DNA from: Paraglaciecola sp. T6c
Lineage (GTDB): Bacteria; Pseudomonadota; Gammaproteobacteria; Enterobacterales; Alteromonadaceae
DNA: 64,000 nt
Assembly: GCF_000014225.1 (NCBI RefSeq)
Contig: NC_008228.1
Span: 2,294,001-2,358,000, forward strand
Direction of reading: 5' to 3'
The notes below the pieces were generated by a model. The model did not search any database and was not told the origin of the DNA. It worked only from the letters and a program-made list of their open reading frames with translations. Positions 28,012 to 37,262 of the stretch are shown piece by piece; the first letter of the stretch is position 1; each line of letters begins with the position of its first letter. The position numbers were made by a program, and so were the translations under genes.

Positions 28012-29196
28012 ATGATGAAAGAAGCAGTCATAGTATCAACCGCAAGAACTCCAATTGGCCGTGCTTATAAAGGTGCGTTTAATAATCTTGAAGCGCCAAG
28101 CATGGGCGGTCACGCTATTCGCGAAGCAGTGAAGAAATCCGGTATCGACCCTGCCTCCGTAGATGATGTGATCATGGGTAGTGCATTAACTCAAGGTAGC
28201 GGCGGCATGAACATCGGTCGTTTAGCCGGTCTTGCTGGTGGATTACCTACATCGGTATCAGGTATGACCCTGGACCGTCAATGTAGCTCGGGCATGTACG
28301 CTATCGCAACTGCGGCTAAGCACATCATCACGGACAACGTACCTGTGATGGTAGCCGGGGGTCTTGACCAAATTAGTTTGGTTCAAAACAAATACATGAA
28401 TACTCATCGTATGGTTGATCCAGCGTTGGCTAAAATGCATAAAAACATTTACATGCCTATGCTGCAGACCGCTGAAGTGGTTGCTGCACGTTACGGCATC
28501 GACCGCGATGCAATGGATGAGTATGCACTACAAAGCCAGATGCGCACCGCAGCAGGTCAAGCCGCTGGTAAATTTGACGATGAAATCGTGCCAGTAACAG
28601 CCACTAAAGTGATTGTTGACCGCGAGACAAAAGAAGAAAGTTTTCAAGAAGTAACGTTAAGTAAAGATGAAGGTAATCGCGCAGAGACCACGCTCGAAGG
28701 TCTCAAAAGCCTTAAGCCGGTTATTGAAGGCGGCGTGATCACGGCGGGTAATGCCAGTCAGTTGTCTGACGGTGCATCAGCCAGCGTACTAATGGATTCT
28801 AAGTTAGCCGAGCAACAAAACTTAACGCCACTAGGTGCTTATCGCGGTATCGCGGTAGCCGGTTGTGAACCAGATGAAATGGGCATTGGTCCAGTATTCG
28901 CTATTCCAAAGTTGCTTAAGCAACATGGCCTAACGATGAACGATATTGGTTTATGGGAGCTTAACGAAGCGTTCGCTGTTCAGGTAATGTACTGCCGTGA
29001 CAAGTTGGGTATTCCTGATGAATTGCTTAACGTTAACGGTGGTGCCATTTCAATCGGTCACCCTTACGGTATGAGTGGTGCACGTATGGTGGGTCACGCG
29101 CTTATCGAAGGTAAGCGCCGTGGTGCGAAATACGTGGTATGTACCATGTGTATCGGCGGCGGCATGGGTGCGGCAGGTTTGTTCGAAGTTTATTAA
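28012..29196 (+). CDS. Acetyl-CoA acyltransferase (thiolase)
   Basis: Thiolytic cleavage of 3-ketoacyl-CoA. 394 residues with the nucleophile Cys91 in [14 protein letters not shown], the His loop [17 protein letters not shown] near 350, and the second active-site Cys in [13 protein letters not shown] near 382. [20 protein letters not shown] is a typical N-terminus, and translation may begin at either of the two adjacent ATGs. It lies 31 bp after the bifunctional enzyme. Confidence 0.95.
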   Translation: MMKEAVIVSTARTPIGRAYKGAFNNLEAPSMGGHAIREAVKKSGIDPASVDDVIMGSALTQGSGGMNIGRLAGLAGGLPTSVSGMTLDRQCSSGMYAIATAAKHIITDNVPVMVAGGLDQISLVQNKYMNTHRMVDPALAKMHKNIYMPMLQTAEVVAARYGIDRDAMDEYALQSQMRTAAGQAAGKFDDEIVPVTATKVIVDRETKEESFQEVTLSKDEGNRAETTLEGLKSLKPVIEGGVITAGNASQLSDGASASVLMDSKLAEQQNLTPLGAYRGIAVAGCEPDEMGIGPVFAIPKLLKQHGLTMNDIGLWELNEAFAVQVMYCRDKLGIPDELLNVNGGAISIGHPYGMSGARMVGHALIEGKRRGAKYVVCTMCIGGGMGAAGLFEVY

Positions 29197-29198
29197 AT

Positions 29199-29224
29199 TT
29201 TAGGCGCCCTTAGGGGCGCCAAAA
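29199..29224 (+). terminator. Intra-operon GC hairpin
   Basis: GGCGCCC (29203-29209), loop TTAG, GGGCGCC (29214-29220), extended by TTT/AAA. No T tract follows the stem, so it is more likely an attenuator or mRNA-processing/stability structure between the thiolase and acyl-CoA dehydrogenase genes than a full stop. Confidence 0.6.
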
Positions 29225-29243
29225 TGCAAAAGAGGTTACAAAA

Positions 29244-31046
29244 ATGGAAGGTTATAAAGCGCCGCAGAAAGATGCGTTGTTCGTCATGAATGAACTACTT
29301 GGCTTTGAAAAGCACTATGCAGATCTTGGCTTTGAAGATGCATCACCCGATATGGTTGAAGCGATTTTCTCTGAAGCTGCGAAGTTTAGCGAAAACGTAT
29401 TGGCTCCGCTTAATGCGGTAGGTGATGACGAAGGCTGTACCTGGGAAAACTCAGTGGTGACCACGCCTACAGGTTTTAAAGAAGCTTACCAGCAATATGT
29501 TGAGGGCGGTTGGCCGTCAATGACACATCCTGCTGAATTTGGTGGTCAAGAATTACCGTATTCACTTTCATCTGCGTTAGGCGAGTGGCTCTCTGGTGCA
29601 AACCATTCATGGGCCATGTACCCAGGTTTAAGCCAAGGTTGTATGGCGACACTTGAAGCACACGGTACGCCAGAGCAACAGAAGATGTTTTTGCACAAAT
29701 TAGTCGCAGGTACATGGACCGGCACTATGTGTTTGACCGAACCTCATTGTGGCTCTGACCTTGGTATGCTTAAAACGAAGGCCGTCAAAAACGATGATGG
29801 TAGCTACAACTTAACCGGCACTAAGATTTTTATCTCAGCCGGTGAGCACGATATGTCTGAAAATATTGTGCATATTGTTATCGCACGCTTACCTGATGCG
29901 CCTGAAGGCACGAAAGGGATTTCTTTGTTCGTTGTACCTAAATTCAATGTGAGCCCAGACGGTGAAAACGTAGATCGTAACGCCGTTACGTGTGGTTCAA
30001 TTGAGCATAAAATGGGTATCAAAGGTTCTGCCACCTGCGTGATTAACTTTGATGGCGCAAAAGGCTATTTAGTGGGCACAGAAAACCGCGGTTTGAACTG
30101 CATGTTTACCTTCATGAACTCGGCACGTATCGGCACCGGCCTTGAAGGTTTGGCATCAAGCGAAACGGCGTTTCAAGGTGCTTTAGCTTATGCAAAAGAC
30201 CGTTTACAGTTTCGTTCAATGAAAGGGGTGCAGAACCCAGATGGGCCTGCAGATCCAATCATAGTGCACCCTGATGTGCGCCGTATGTTATTAACCCAAA
30301 AAGCCTTTGCTGAAGGCAACCGTGCACTGGCGATTTATGCCATGAAGTTGGTTGATATTACCCTATACAGTAAAGATGAAGCCGCTAAACAAGTAAGCGA
30401 AGCTAAACTCGCTTTCTTAACGCCTATTGTGAAAGCCTTCTTAACTGAAACGGCACAAGAATCAACTAGTTACGGTATGCAAGTTTTCGGTGGACACGGT
30501 TTCATCAAAGAGTGGGGCATGGAGCAGTTGGCCCGTGATACGCGTATTTGTACTATGTATGAAGGCACGACGGGTATTCAAGCGATCGATTTGCTGGCGC
30601 GTAAAGTGGTTGGCTCAAACGGTAAATTGCTTGAAGTGTTCACTCAAGAAGTACGTGATTTCTGTGTCAGCATTCGTGACAAAGGTCAATTCAACGCATG
30701 GTCAAATGCAATTGAAGTACACCTTGATGAGTGGAAGCAAATCACGGTCGATATTACTAAACGTGCAGCACAAAACCCTGATGAACTAGGCGCTGCTTCA
30801 GTTGATTACCTAATGTACTCTGGTTACGTGACGGTAGGTTATTTCTGGTTGAAAATGGCCGTATTAGCCCAAGAAAAACTTGATGCAGGTGCAGATAACG
30901 CTGATTTTTACCAAGCGAAGTTACATACGGCTAAGTTTTACTTCGACCGTTTGTTAACCCGTACGCGCTCGCTTGTGTCAGCAATCGAAACCGGATCTGA
31001 CAGCTTAATGAGCATGCCAGTTGATCAATTCGATCTAGGTGCATAA
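29244..31046 (+). CDS. Acyl-CoA dehydrogenase (600-residue, C-terminal extended type)
   Basis: FAD enzyme for the first beta-oxidation step. 600 residues, longer than the 380-residue classical type. Core motifs are TMCLTEPHCGSDLG near 163, HKMGIKGSATC near 253, and the catalytic Glu in MYEGTTGIQAIDLL near 439. A C-terminal helical domain (from about 460) belongs to the longer group that also includes DmdC, the methylmercaptopropionyl-CoA dehydrogenase. Operon context with hydratase and thiolase favours ordinary acyl-CoA oxidation. Followed by a strong terminator. Confidence 0.93.
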   Translation: MEGYKAPQKDALFVMNELLGFEKHYADLGFEDASPDMVEAIFSEAAKFSENVLAPLNAVGDDEGCTWENSVVTTPTGFKEAYQQYVEGGWPSMTHPAEFGGQELPYSLSSALGEWLSGANHSWAMYPGLSQGCMATLEAHGTPEQQKMFLHKLVAGTWTGTMCLTEPHCGSDLGMLKTKAVKNDDGSYNLTGTKIFISAGEHDMSENIVHIVIARLPDAPEGTKGISLFVVPKFNVSPDGENVDRNAVTCGSIEHKMGIKGSATCVINFDGAKGYLVGTENRGLNCMFTFMNSARIGTGLEGLASSETAFQGALAYAKDRLQFRSMKGVQNPDGPADPIIVHPDVRRMLLTQKAFAEGNRALAIYAMKLVDITLYSKDEAAKQVSEAKLAFLTPIVKAFLTETAQESTSYGMQVFGGHGFIKEWGMEQLARDTRICTMYEGTTGIQAIDLLARKVVGSNGKLLEVFTQEVRDFCVSIRDKGQFNAWSNAIEVHLDEWKQITVDITKRAAQNPDELGAASVDYLMYSGYVTVGYFWLKMAVLAQEKLDAGADNADFYQAKLHTAKFYFDRLLTRTRSLVSAIETGSDSLMSMPVDQFDLGA

Positions 31047-31072
31047 CACTTCACTTATTCATTAGAATAAGC

Positions 31073-31112
31073 AAAGGCGAACCTTTTCATGTGAAAGCGT
31101 TCGCCTTTTTTA
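31073..31112 (+). terminator. Rho-independent terminator of beta-oxidation operon
   Basis: AAAGGCGAAC (31073-31082) pairs with GTTCGCCTTT (31099-31108), with an inner CTTT/AAAG stem, and runs into TTTTTTATT. Confidence 0.9.
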
Positions 31113-31127
31113 TTAAAGGGACAGACG

Positions 31128-32057
31128 ATGCCTATTAGTCATCATTACGCGGATATAAACGGCGTGTCATTGCATTACGTCGAAGCGGCGTGTCACAGTG
31201 ATAACCCCAATCCCGAAACCATTGTTTTCCTGCATGGGTTCCCTGAATACTGGGGCACGTGGCAGGCACAAATCGAGTATTTTCGTGAGCAATATCGCGT
31301 CATTGTGCCCGACTTGATGGGCTACAACTTAAGCGATAAACCAAGTCAATTAGCTGCCTATACGGTGCCGAACCTTATTGCTTTGTACGCCAAATTTGTG
31401 GAAAAAGTAAGCCAAGATAATCCAGTGCACTTGGTCGCCCATGATTGGGGCGGTGCTATAGCATGGCCCTTGGCCGCGTTTCACCCGCAACTTTTCAATA
31501 AGTTGATTATTTTAAATGCGGCGCACCCAAGCACGTTTACTCGAGAAATGGCGAGCAACCCACAACAGAGACAAAAAAGCGCTTATATTCATCAGCTTGT
31601 CGCTGACAATGGTGTCGAGTTTGTGAAGAGTGACGATTTTTCGATGTTAAGAAGTATGTTGTTTGAGGGAATGCATGAGACTCAGTTTAGTGAGCGTCAA
31701 AAAGCAGAGTACATACGTGCGTGGAAGCAACCTGGCGCCGTTAACGGAATGCTGCAGTATTATCGCGCCATGCCTCAATTACCTCCGGTAGAAGCTGCAG
31801 AGATAGTTATTAATGACGTAAAACAGACGTCTGAAAGCGAGCCCAACGGGTTCAAGATCCCCAATATTCGAATTGAGATGCCGACATTGATTTTGTGGGG
31901 GGAGCAAGATGAAGCGTTTGTCACAGACGTTTTACAAGGAATTGAGGCCTACGTACCGGATTGTGAAATTGTGCGTTTTAGCGATGCAACTCACTGGCTA
32001 CATCATGAGAAACCTGACGAGGTAAACTCTGCGATTAAGCGCTTTCTTACAGCCTAG
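31128..32057 (+). CDS. Alpha/beta hydrolase, epoxide-hydrolase-like
   Basis: 309 residues. The oxyanion motif HGFPEYWGTW (36-45), nucleophile Asp106 in VAHDWGGAIAW, and His in DATHWLHHEKPDEV near 290 are the pattern of soluble epoxide hydrolases and fluoroacetate dehalogenases. The Asp nucleophile rules out a simple esterase. AAAGGGACAG sits just before the ATG. It starts after the beta-oxidation terminator, so it is probably transcribed separately or by readthrough. Related in fold to the dehalogenase at 24688. Confidence 0.85.
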   Translation: MPISHHYADINGVSLHYVEAACHSDNPNPETIVFLHGFPEYWGTWQAQIEYFREQYRVIVPDLMGYNLSDKPSQLAAYTVPNLIALYAKFVEKVSQDNPVHLVAHDWGGAIAWPLAAFHPQLFNKLIILNAAHPSTFTREMASNPQQRQKSAYIHQLVADNGVEFVKSDDFSMLRSMLFEGMHETQFSERQKAEYIRAWKQPGAVNGMLQYYRAMPQLPPVEAAEIVINDVKQTSESEPNGFKIPNIRIEMPTLILWGEQDEAFVTDVLQGIEAYVPDCEIVRFSDATHWLHHEKPDEVNSAIKRFLTA

Positions 32058-32159
32058 AACGCTTGATGATATCCGACACGAACTTACCTTAAGGGGGAAA
32101 GTTTGGCGCGGTATTTTTAACGCGTTAGCTATCGTAAAAAATAGCTCGCGCGTGCAATA

Positions 32160-33200
32160 TTATTGCTTGGCTTCATCATCATGAGCGATGACCTGATTAC
32201 GGCCATTTTCTTTGGCATAATATAAACGTCTATCTGCTTTATTTAGCAGTTGGTTTAAATCTTCCCCGTCAGCACCGTAAGTAGACAATCCAGCACTTAG
32301 GGTAATTTTGATATCACATTTAGTGGTTGAGAAAGGCGTACTCATTAGCTTTTTACGCAATTCATCAACTTGTGTAAAACCTTTTTCTATGGGGGTCGCT
32401 ACCATTATTAAGGCGAATTCTTCGCCACCGAACCTGGCTAATAGGTCGGTTTTACGGGTATTCTTGCGTAAAAATGTCGCCACATGGCGAAGCGCATCAT
32501 CACCTACTGAATGTCCGTGGACATCATTAATGGTTTTAAATAAATCCAAATCAAACAACACAACGGTTAGAGGTGTATTGTGGCGAGTGGCTAGGGCGCT
32601 AAGTTGTTGAAACCCTTCATTGAGCTTCATGCGATTCGCAAGGCCGGTGAGTGGATCTGTGCCGGCAAGCGATAATAGACGCCCTTCGTTCTCTTCTCTT
32701 GTCCGTTCATAGACATGGGCGAACGCCATCATTAAAAGAGAACTCAATATCACGTTGGTGGATATAGCGACATTGAGTGACAACAGGTGGTCTTCGCGAA
32801 TAAAGCGCCAGTGATAGGCAAAAATACCACAAATAATGAAAGTCGTTGAAAACCAGAACCCTCTGACTCGGCCCATCAAAAGGTATGAAATAACGGGTAT
32901 GGTTAATATCCATACGAAAATAGATTCAGATGATTGGGGCAGTGACAGCCCATAAATCATAATGATAAAAAACGGCACCACATAAATGGTAACCCAGCGC
33001 TGAAAGTGCTTGGTGTTCTGGATCCTAAACCAAAGCCAAAGTGAAAATACCCCGTAGGATAATTCAATAGACGCAAGAGACCATAAACCTCGATAAAAAT
33101 TGATTATCGAGAAAATAACCCCACCGAGAAAGGTCACCATAAGCAACACGACCATGATATCTCTGCGATACTTATAGTTCTGTACTAACTGATCCGTCAT
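32160..33200 (-). CDS. Membrane-anchored diguanylate cyclase (GGDEF)
   Basis: Synthesises cyclic di-GMP. From the ATG at 33200 the protein is 346 residues with about six hydrophobic segments in the first 170, a short linker (ERTREENEGRLLSLAGTDPL) and a full GGDEF domain whose active loop reads ARFGGEEFALIM near 258. An RxxD inhibitory site is not evident at the usual place. An upstream GTG at 33218 is also possible. The sensed signal is unknown. Followed convergently by the alpha/beta hydrolase gene. Confidence 0.88.
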   Translation of the reverse strand: MTDQLVQNYKYRRDIMVVLLMVTFLGGVIFSIINFYRGLWSLASIELSYGVFSLWLWFRIQNTKHFQRWVTIYVVPFFIIMIYGLSLPQSSESIFVWILTIPVISYLLMGRVRGFWFSTTFIICGIFAYHWRFIREDHLLSLNVAISTNVILSSLLMMAFAHVYERTREENEGRLLSLAGTDPLTGLANRMKLNEGFQQLSALATRHNTPLTVVLFDLDLFKTINDVHGHSVGDDALRHVATFLRKNTRKTDLLARFGGEEFALIMVATPIEKGFTQVDELRKKLMSTPFSTTKCDIKITLSAGLSTYGADGEDLNQLLNKADRRLYYAKENGRNQVIAHDDEAKQ

Positions 33201-33447
33201 TTGTATCTCGCACAACACTTACATCACAGGCTAGGGTAAATGAAAGTAAAAAATGTTGGTGTTCCGACCGATAGGCGAATACACGTTCCTAAAGAGACGC
33301 GGGTAGTCTACTCGATATTGTGTTTAACATTATCACTAATGGGCAAGTTATCAATTGATTAAAGTTAATTATCACCAACTTGCGTAAATTATCGGTTAGG
33401 GAGGAATAGTTTATTGGTATTGATGTGAGGGCTTTTCAGGAATATAA
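33201..33447. other. Intergenic region upstream of GGDEF gene
   Basis: About 250 bases, AT-rich, presumably carrying the GGDEF promoter. Nothing specific recognised. Confidence 0.3.
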
Positions 33448-33475
33448 AAAAACGGCCTCAAAAGAGGCCGTTTTT
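33448..33475. terminator. Bidirectional terminator
   Basis: AAAAACGGCCTC, loop AAAA, GAGGCCGTTTTT: a strong stem with A and T flanks after the DUF3718 gene. Confidence 0.93.
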
Positions 33476-33534
33476 AAAGGAGTCAGGTAGCGCTACCTGA
33501 CTTACCATGTTGAAACTTTTTATAAGTGTAGTGA

Positions 33535-33930
33535 TTAGATACGGTCGTTCAATACCGCAACAATAGGCGACCCTGTTAAACCGTTTTCTGTGGCCCAAGC
33601 CACCACTGTTTTACCGTCTTGCTCTGGCGAACTTAAATCGCTCTTTGGCATCTTTTTTACCATCAGTGTGCCAGTCTCTACGGCATCATTTAGCATAGCA
33701 GTGCGTATTAAGCTGTTGCCGCCGCAGCTGATGCCTGAATAGTAATCTTGTAATTTAAGGCGATAGTCAGACTGAACGCGTTTCATTTTTTTACGCAGTT
33801 CGCCTTTATCATCTGCTTTAACGATAGTGCAGATATTTTGCAATGCTTCTGCAACGTCAGCTTGAGCAGGCGCAGCGAAGATAATAGAAGTAGTAGCAAT
33901 AGCGATAGAAGCTTTAACAATTTTCAACAT
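33535..33930 (-). CDS. DUF3718-family secreted protein
   Basis: 131 residues with a signal peptide (MLKIVKASIAIATTSIIFAA, cleaved near AQA-D) and a small domain with a conserved Cys pair (ICTIV and ISCGGNSLIRTAMLN). This matches the DUF3718 family, common in Alteromonadales and of unknown function. CGAGGAACTG precedes the ATG. Monocistronic, with its own terminator at 33448. Confidence 0.8.
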   Translation of the reverse strand: MLKIVKASIAIATTSIIFAAPAQADVAEALQNICTIVKADDKGELRKKMKRVQSDYRLKLQDYYSGISCGGNSLIRTAMLNDAVETGTLMVKKMPKSDLSSPEQDGKTVVAWATENGLTGSPIVAVLNDRI

Positions 33931-34218
33931 GGTCAGTTCCTCGGTGTTTATGTATTTGGTAACTCGTTTCGATGGAGTGATTTAACCCGATCTAATCTGA
34001 TTAAAAAATCTACAAGTCGATACTTTGGTATTAGGTTTAATACCTTTGGCTAATACGTGCAGAATGAATTGCTAAGATGCGAACGCATCAATTAGCGTGT
34101 ATGACGAATGTTGAAAAGAAGGGCTTATGGGAAATGAACAACGATGAAAAGCGACAAGCATAACATTGTTTATGCTTGTCTTCTGAATTATAGCAATGTC
34201 ACTGTTACATCAGGCGAA

Positions 34219-35391
34219 TTAGATACTTAAATCAAGTAGGTTGTAATCTTTGAGCTTATCTAAGGTATTGGTTTGCCAACTGAAATCTACTTTGCTGTGG
34301 GCAAGAGGCTGATACTGGTAAGCGGTTTCATCTGGGTATTGTGCTTTTCGCGCCTCAATGGCGTAGCCCAGAGCATGGGAGCGCTGCTCAATTAGTTTTT
34401 CGTCATACACCACGGCTTCACTGTGAATACCCGCGCCTTTTACATCCAGCACAGACGAGCGCTTATGAAAGCCAAAGTTGATAGTAATACGTGGTTCGAA
34501 CCCAGTATTAGCAAATGAACCGTGAACCAGTTGACGATTACAGATAACCACATCGCCTGGGTTACAAATAATCGGTAGTGCATCTGGAATGCGTTCGCTG
34601 CCGGCCTCTTTGACCAATTGCTTTATGTCTTTTCTACCTTCTTTGTGTGAGCCAGGGACCACCCACACACCATTGACCGCTGTGCTGCCGTAAGCTTGTG
34701 CCATGAAATTAAAACCATGAATTTGTGAATCAAACTCAGGGTTGTCCCAATGGGTATCCCCATCTTGATGCCAAGAGACCGCTGCCCCTAAGCCTGGCTC
34801 CTTGATAAATAAACATTCATGAAACGGCGCAAAGTCTCGCCCATTAATCGCTTCCGCTACTTTTAATAATTCAGGGTGAGCATACACGCGCAAGCAAGCA
34901 GGGGAGAACTGCAATGATCCTAGCAATACAAACGGTGATTCTTTTGGGGCGTTACTGGCTGCGGTCGGCTCGAACAATTTCACTTGATGACGGCCGTTTG
35001 CGATGGGAGTTCCCCCTAAAGGATCCCCCAATGGTTTAGCCCAAAGGAGATTAGGGGCTTTGCAATCTACGCCTAATGCGGGCTCACCTTTTGCATTCAC
35101 CGTTGCACCGTTTTCAGTAGCAAATCGTTGCTTCAACTGAGCCAAATCTTGCTCTATATCTGCAAGCTCACGCGCACTTAACACATTTTCGAAGATATAA
35201 AACCCATATGTGTCGTACGCCTCTAAAATCTTCTTGTCTAACTGGCCCTGTTGATTAAATAGCAAAGGTCCGCGATTCGGCAGTGCAACCGCTTTGGCTT
35301 GTCCGTCTAGTAGGTATTGTCGCATTGCGTCAGCATTGTCACCATAGTGAGTCGCGCAGGCGTCGATAGACGCGCTGATATCTTTCATCAT
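34219..35391 (-). CDS. Phytanoyl-CoA dioxygenase (PhyH)-family Fe(II)/2-oxoglutarate oxygenase
   Basis: 390 residues. The iron triad is visible as His208 and Asp210 in SWHQDGDTHWD and His290 in RQLVHGSFANTG, with the 2-oxoglutarate Arg301 in EPRITINF. PhyH-family enzymes hydroxylate small acyl, amine or secondary-metabolite substrates, and nothing here fixes the substrate. It is divergent from a TetR regulator with a perfect inverted repeat between them, so it is likely the regulated gene. Confidence 0.85.
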   Translation of the reverse strand: MMKDISASIDACATHYGDNADAMRQYLLDGQAKAVALPNRGPLLFNQQGQLDKKILEAYDTYGFYIFENVLSARELADIEQDLAQLKQRFATENGATVNAKGEPALGVDCKAPNLLWAKPLGDPLGGTPIANGRHQVKLFEPTAASNAPKESPFVLLGSLQFSPACLRVYAHPELLKVAEAINGRDFAPFHECLFIKEPGLGAAVSWHQDGDTHWDNPEFDSQIHGFNFMAQAYGSTAVNGVWVVPGSHKEGRKDIKQLVKEAGSERIPDALPIICNPGDVVICNRQLVHGSFANTGFEPRITINFGFHKRSSVLDVKGAGIHSEAVVYDEKLIEQRSHALGYAIEARKAQYPDETAYQYQPLAHSKVDFSWQTNTLDKLKDYNLLDLSI

Positions 35392-35445
35392 ACCGTGTTC
35401 CTCTTTTGTAAATATTTCGTTAACGCAATCATTCTTAATCTTTTG

Positions 35446-35470
35446 TAAATTTTATTCAACATAAAATTTA
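35446..35470. promoter_or_regulatory. Candidate TetR operator between PhyH and TetR genes
   Basis: TAAATTTTAT, spacer TCAAC, ATAAAATTTA: perfect 10-bp arms located 45 bp before the TetR start and 55 bp before the PhyH start. Position and symmetry suit autoregulation by the adjacent TetR protein. Confidence 0.65.
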
Positions 35471-35514
35471 ATGCGTGTTAAAGTTTACTGGTTGGAGCAA
35501 TACGAGCAAATTAT

Positions 35515-36186
35515 ATGAAGGCAGCTAGGGCACAGGGTGGGGTGGCAACACGCACAGCCAATAAACTGAAACGCAAGCAGACAATTCTGGATACCGCACG
35601 CAGTATTATCGCCAGTGGTGGGTTTTCTTCTTTTACGTTGGCTGAGTTGGCCAGCTCAGCCAATGTGACTGTGCCGACCATTCATAATTTGATTGGTAAC
35701 AAGGCTGAAGTACTGAAACACCTTGTGGTGGATATGGTAGAGCGCACCGAACTCGTGCTGTTTTCAGATACGTTTAAAGATCCGATTTCTACGGTTGAGT
35801 CGTTTACCGATAACTTAATGTCACTTTATCGAGATGATGAAGCCTTTTATAAAGCTGCCTTTGTGGTCGGTGAGCAAGAGTCATTATTTGAACATGGGCA
35901 TGCGGCAGGTATTTTCAAGAAATCCTTAAAACTGGCTTATCATGTATGCGTGGACGCCAAAGAGCACGGCTTTTTAAACGGTGAGGTGGATACTGACTTA
36001 CTCGCCGATCGTTTATTCGCCAACCAACGTATCGCTCGTTACGACTGGATGCATGGCTATATTGACCTTGCAGAATACCGCAAGCAGATGATTTGCGGCA
36101 TGTTGTTAACGTTTGCTGCCGACGCTACCGACGCTTATCGCCCTGTGCTGTTAGCGAAAATCAACAGCGTATTTGCCCAAGGGTAA
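35515..36186 (+). CDS. TetR-family transcriptional regulator
   Basis: 223 residues. The N-terminal helix-turn-helix reads TILDTARSIIASGGFSSFTL then LASSANVTVPTIHNLIGNKA (about 24-65), the standard TetR fold start, followed by an all-helical ligand domain without recognisable specificity. It probably represses the divergent PhyH dioxygenase. The ATG at 35515 has GGAG about 20 bases upstream, which is rather far. Translation could be weak. Confidence 0.85.
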   Translation: MKAARAQGGVATRTANKLKRKQTILDTARSIIASGGFSSFTLAELASSANVTVPTIHNLIGNKAEVLKHLVVDMVERTELVLFSDTFKDPISTVESFTDNLMSLYRDDEAFYKAAFVVGEQESLFEHGHAAGIFKKSLKLAYHVCVDAKEHGFLNGEVDTDLLADRLFANQRIARYDWMHGYIDLAEYRKQMICGMLLTFAADATDAYRPVLLAKINSVFAQG

Positions 36187-36408
36187 ATCGATTTTATTGA
36201 GTACAAAATGGGGTTATCTTATCTTGAACTCCTATGCAGAGTGGGCGTCAAAAAATTCACTCTGCGTAGCCCAAATGCAAAAGACTGTTATGTGGTTTTT
36301 ATGGTGGTCTGTCATTCAAGCACCTCGGTTATGCCCTTTTAAATTTTTGCTAAGCGGTTAATTATTTGCTGGAGTTGGTATTATACTAGCGTTAGATGAA
36401 AGGATCCG
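36187..36408. other. Intergenic region with inverted repeat
   Basis: CTATGCAGAGTG (36232-36243) and CACTCTGCGTAG (36258-36269) form a 12-bp stem with one mismatch after the TetR gene. A terminator without T tract, or a binding site. No gene. Confidence 0.45.
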
Positions 36409-36441
36409 ATGCCGCTAAATAGTCGATATGAAAAAGAGTAA
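36409..36441 (+). CDS. Possible 10-codon leader ORF overlapping next gene
   Basis: ATG CCG CTA AAT... encodes MPLNSRYEKE and ends with TAA inside the following gene, in a different frame. It has the only good ribosome-binding site nearby (AAAGGA, 4-5 bases upstream), whereas the next gene's ATG at 36428 has none. Could couple translation of the two. Confidence 0.35.
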   Translation: MPLNSRYEKE

Positions 36442-37174
36442 GCAAGTGTGGTTGTTTTTTTTATTGATGTTTTTACCACTAAACTTGGTGGCCGAGTCCT
36501 ATACGTCTCACTGTCGCAATCATCCCCCGGAACTATTTTTTGATGATGGTAAATGCCTCGGCGTCATCCCTGAACTAGTAGACGATATATTTCGCGAGCT
36601 CGGTCATGAAATAACGTGGTTAGAAGCACCGTGGGGGCGCTCATACCGAGAGGCTAAAAAAGGCACCGTCGATATATTGATTCGGCATTCTATGAATCCC
36701 TCCAGAGAGCCTTTTCTACGTGCTATTCCCTATGGATATAATATTAGAAATCTAGCGTTTTATATGTCGCCTACCTTATCTGCTGACATCACCTCTTATG
36801 CCGATTTAGCCAAGCTTAATGTAGGAGCCGTTAGAGGGGCATACTATTCGCCCCACTTTTCTAACCTTGACCCACTTGCCATGACCTTGGTTGGTCAGAG
36901 TGAGCAATTATTAGCCATGTTGGAACGTGGTAGAGTAGATGTAGTGGTCACCTCCGAGACTCAATGGGAAGGCCTATTTAAAAGTCGTTTTAAAAAGGCG
37001 ACCTTAGTGGATAGCTTCGAGAATGTTTATTACATAAGCATTGCTAAAAACGCCAAAGCCAATGCCATTTATGATGATGTGGCAAGGACCATGTTGGAAT
37101 ACCGAAAAAGCGGTAAAATAAACCGTTATTTCGAAAAATACGGGATAACGCCGCCATTACAAAATTTTGATTAA
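36428..37174 (+). CDS. Periplasmic substrate-binding-protein-like (SBP_bac_3) protein
   Basis: 248 residues. The signal peptide MKKSKQVWLFFLLMFLPLNL (cleaved near VAE) precedes a type 3 extracellular solute-binding fold: ELFFDDGKCLGVIPELVDDI, then WGRSYREAKKGTVDILI and LAKLNVGAVRGAYYSP. No ABC permease or ATPase is adjacent, which is usual for the many orphan proteins of this kind in Alteromonadales. The ligand is unknown, and they may act as sensors. See the overlapping leader ORF for its start. Confidence 0.75.
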   Translation: MKKSKQVWLFFLLMFLPLNLVAESYTSHCRNHPPELFFDDGKCLGVIPELVDDIFRELGHEITWLEAPWGRSYREAKKGTVDILIRHSMNPSREPFLRAIPYGYNIRNLAFYMSPTLSADITSYADLAKLNVGAVRGAYYSPHFSNLDPLAMTLVGQSEQLLAMLERGRVDVVVTSETQWEGLFKSRFKKATLVDSFENVYYISIAKNAKANAIYDDVARTMLEYRKSGKINRYFEKYGITPPLQNFD

Positions 37175-37262
37175 ATGAAGCGTGTTTTGATTAGATTAGG
37201 TCAAATCAAATAGAACTAATCTCAAACATATCAAGTATGTTGAGCAAACTTAAGGGGGAGAA

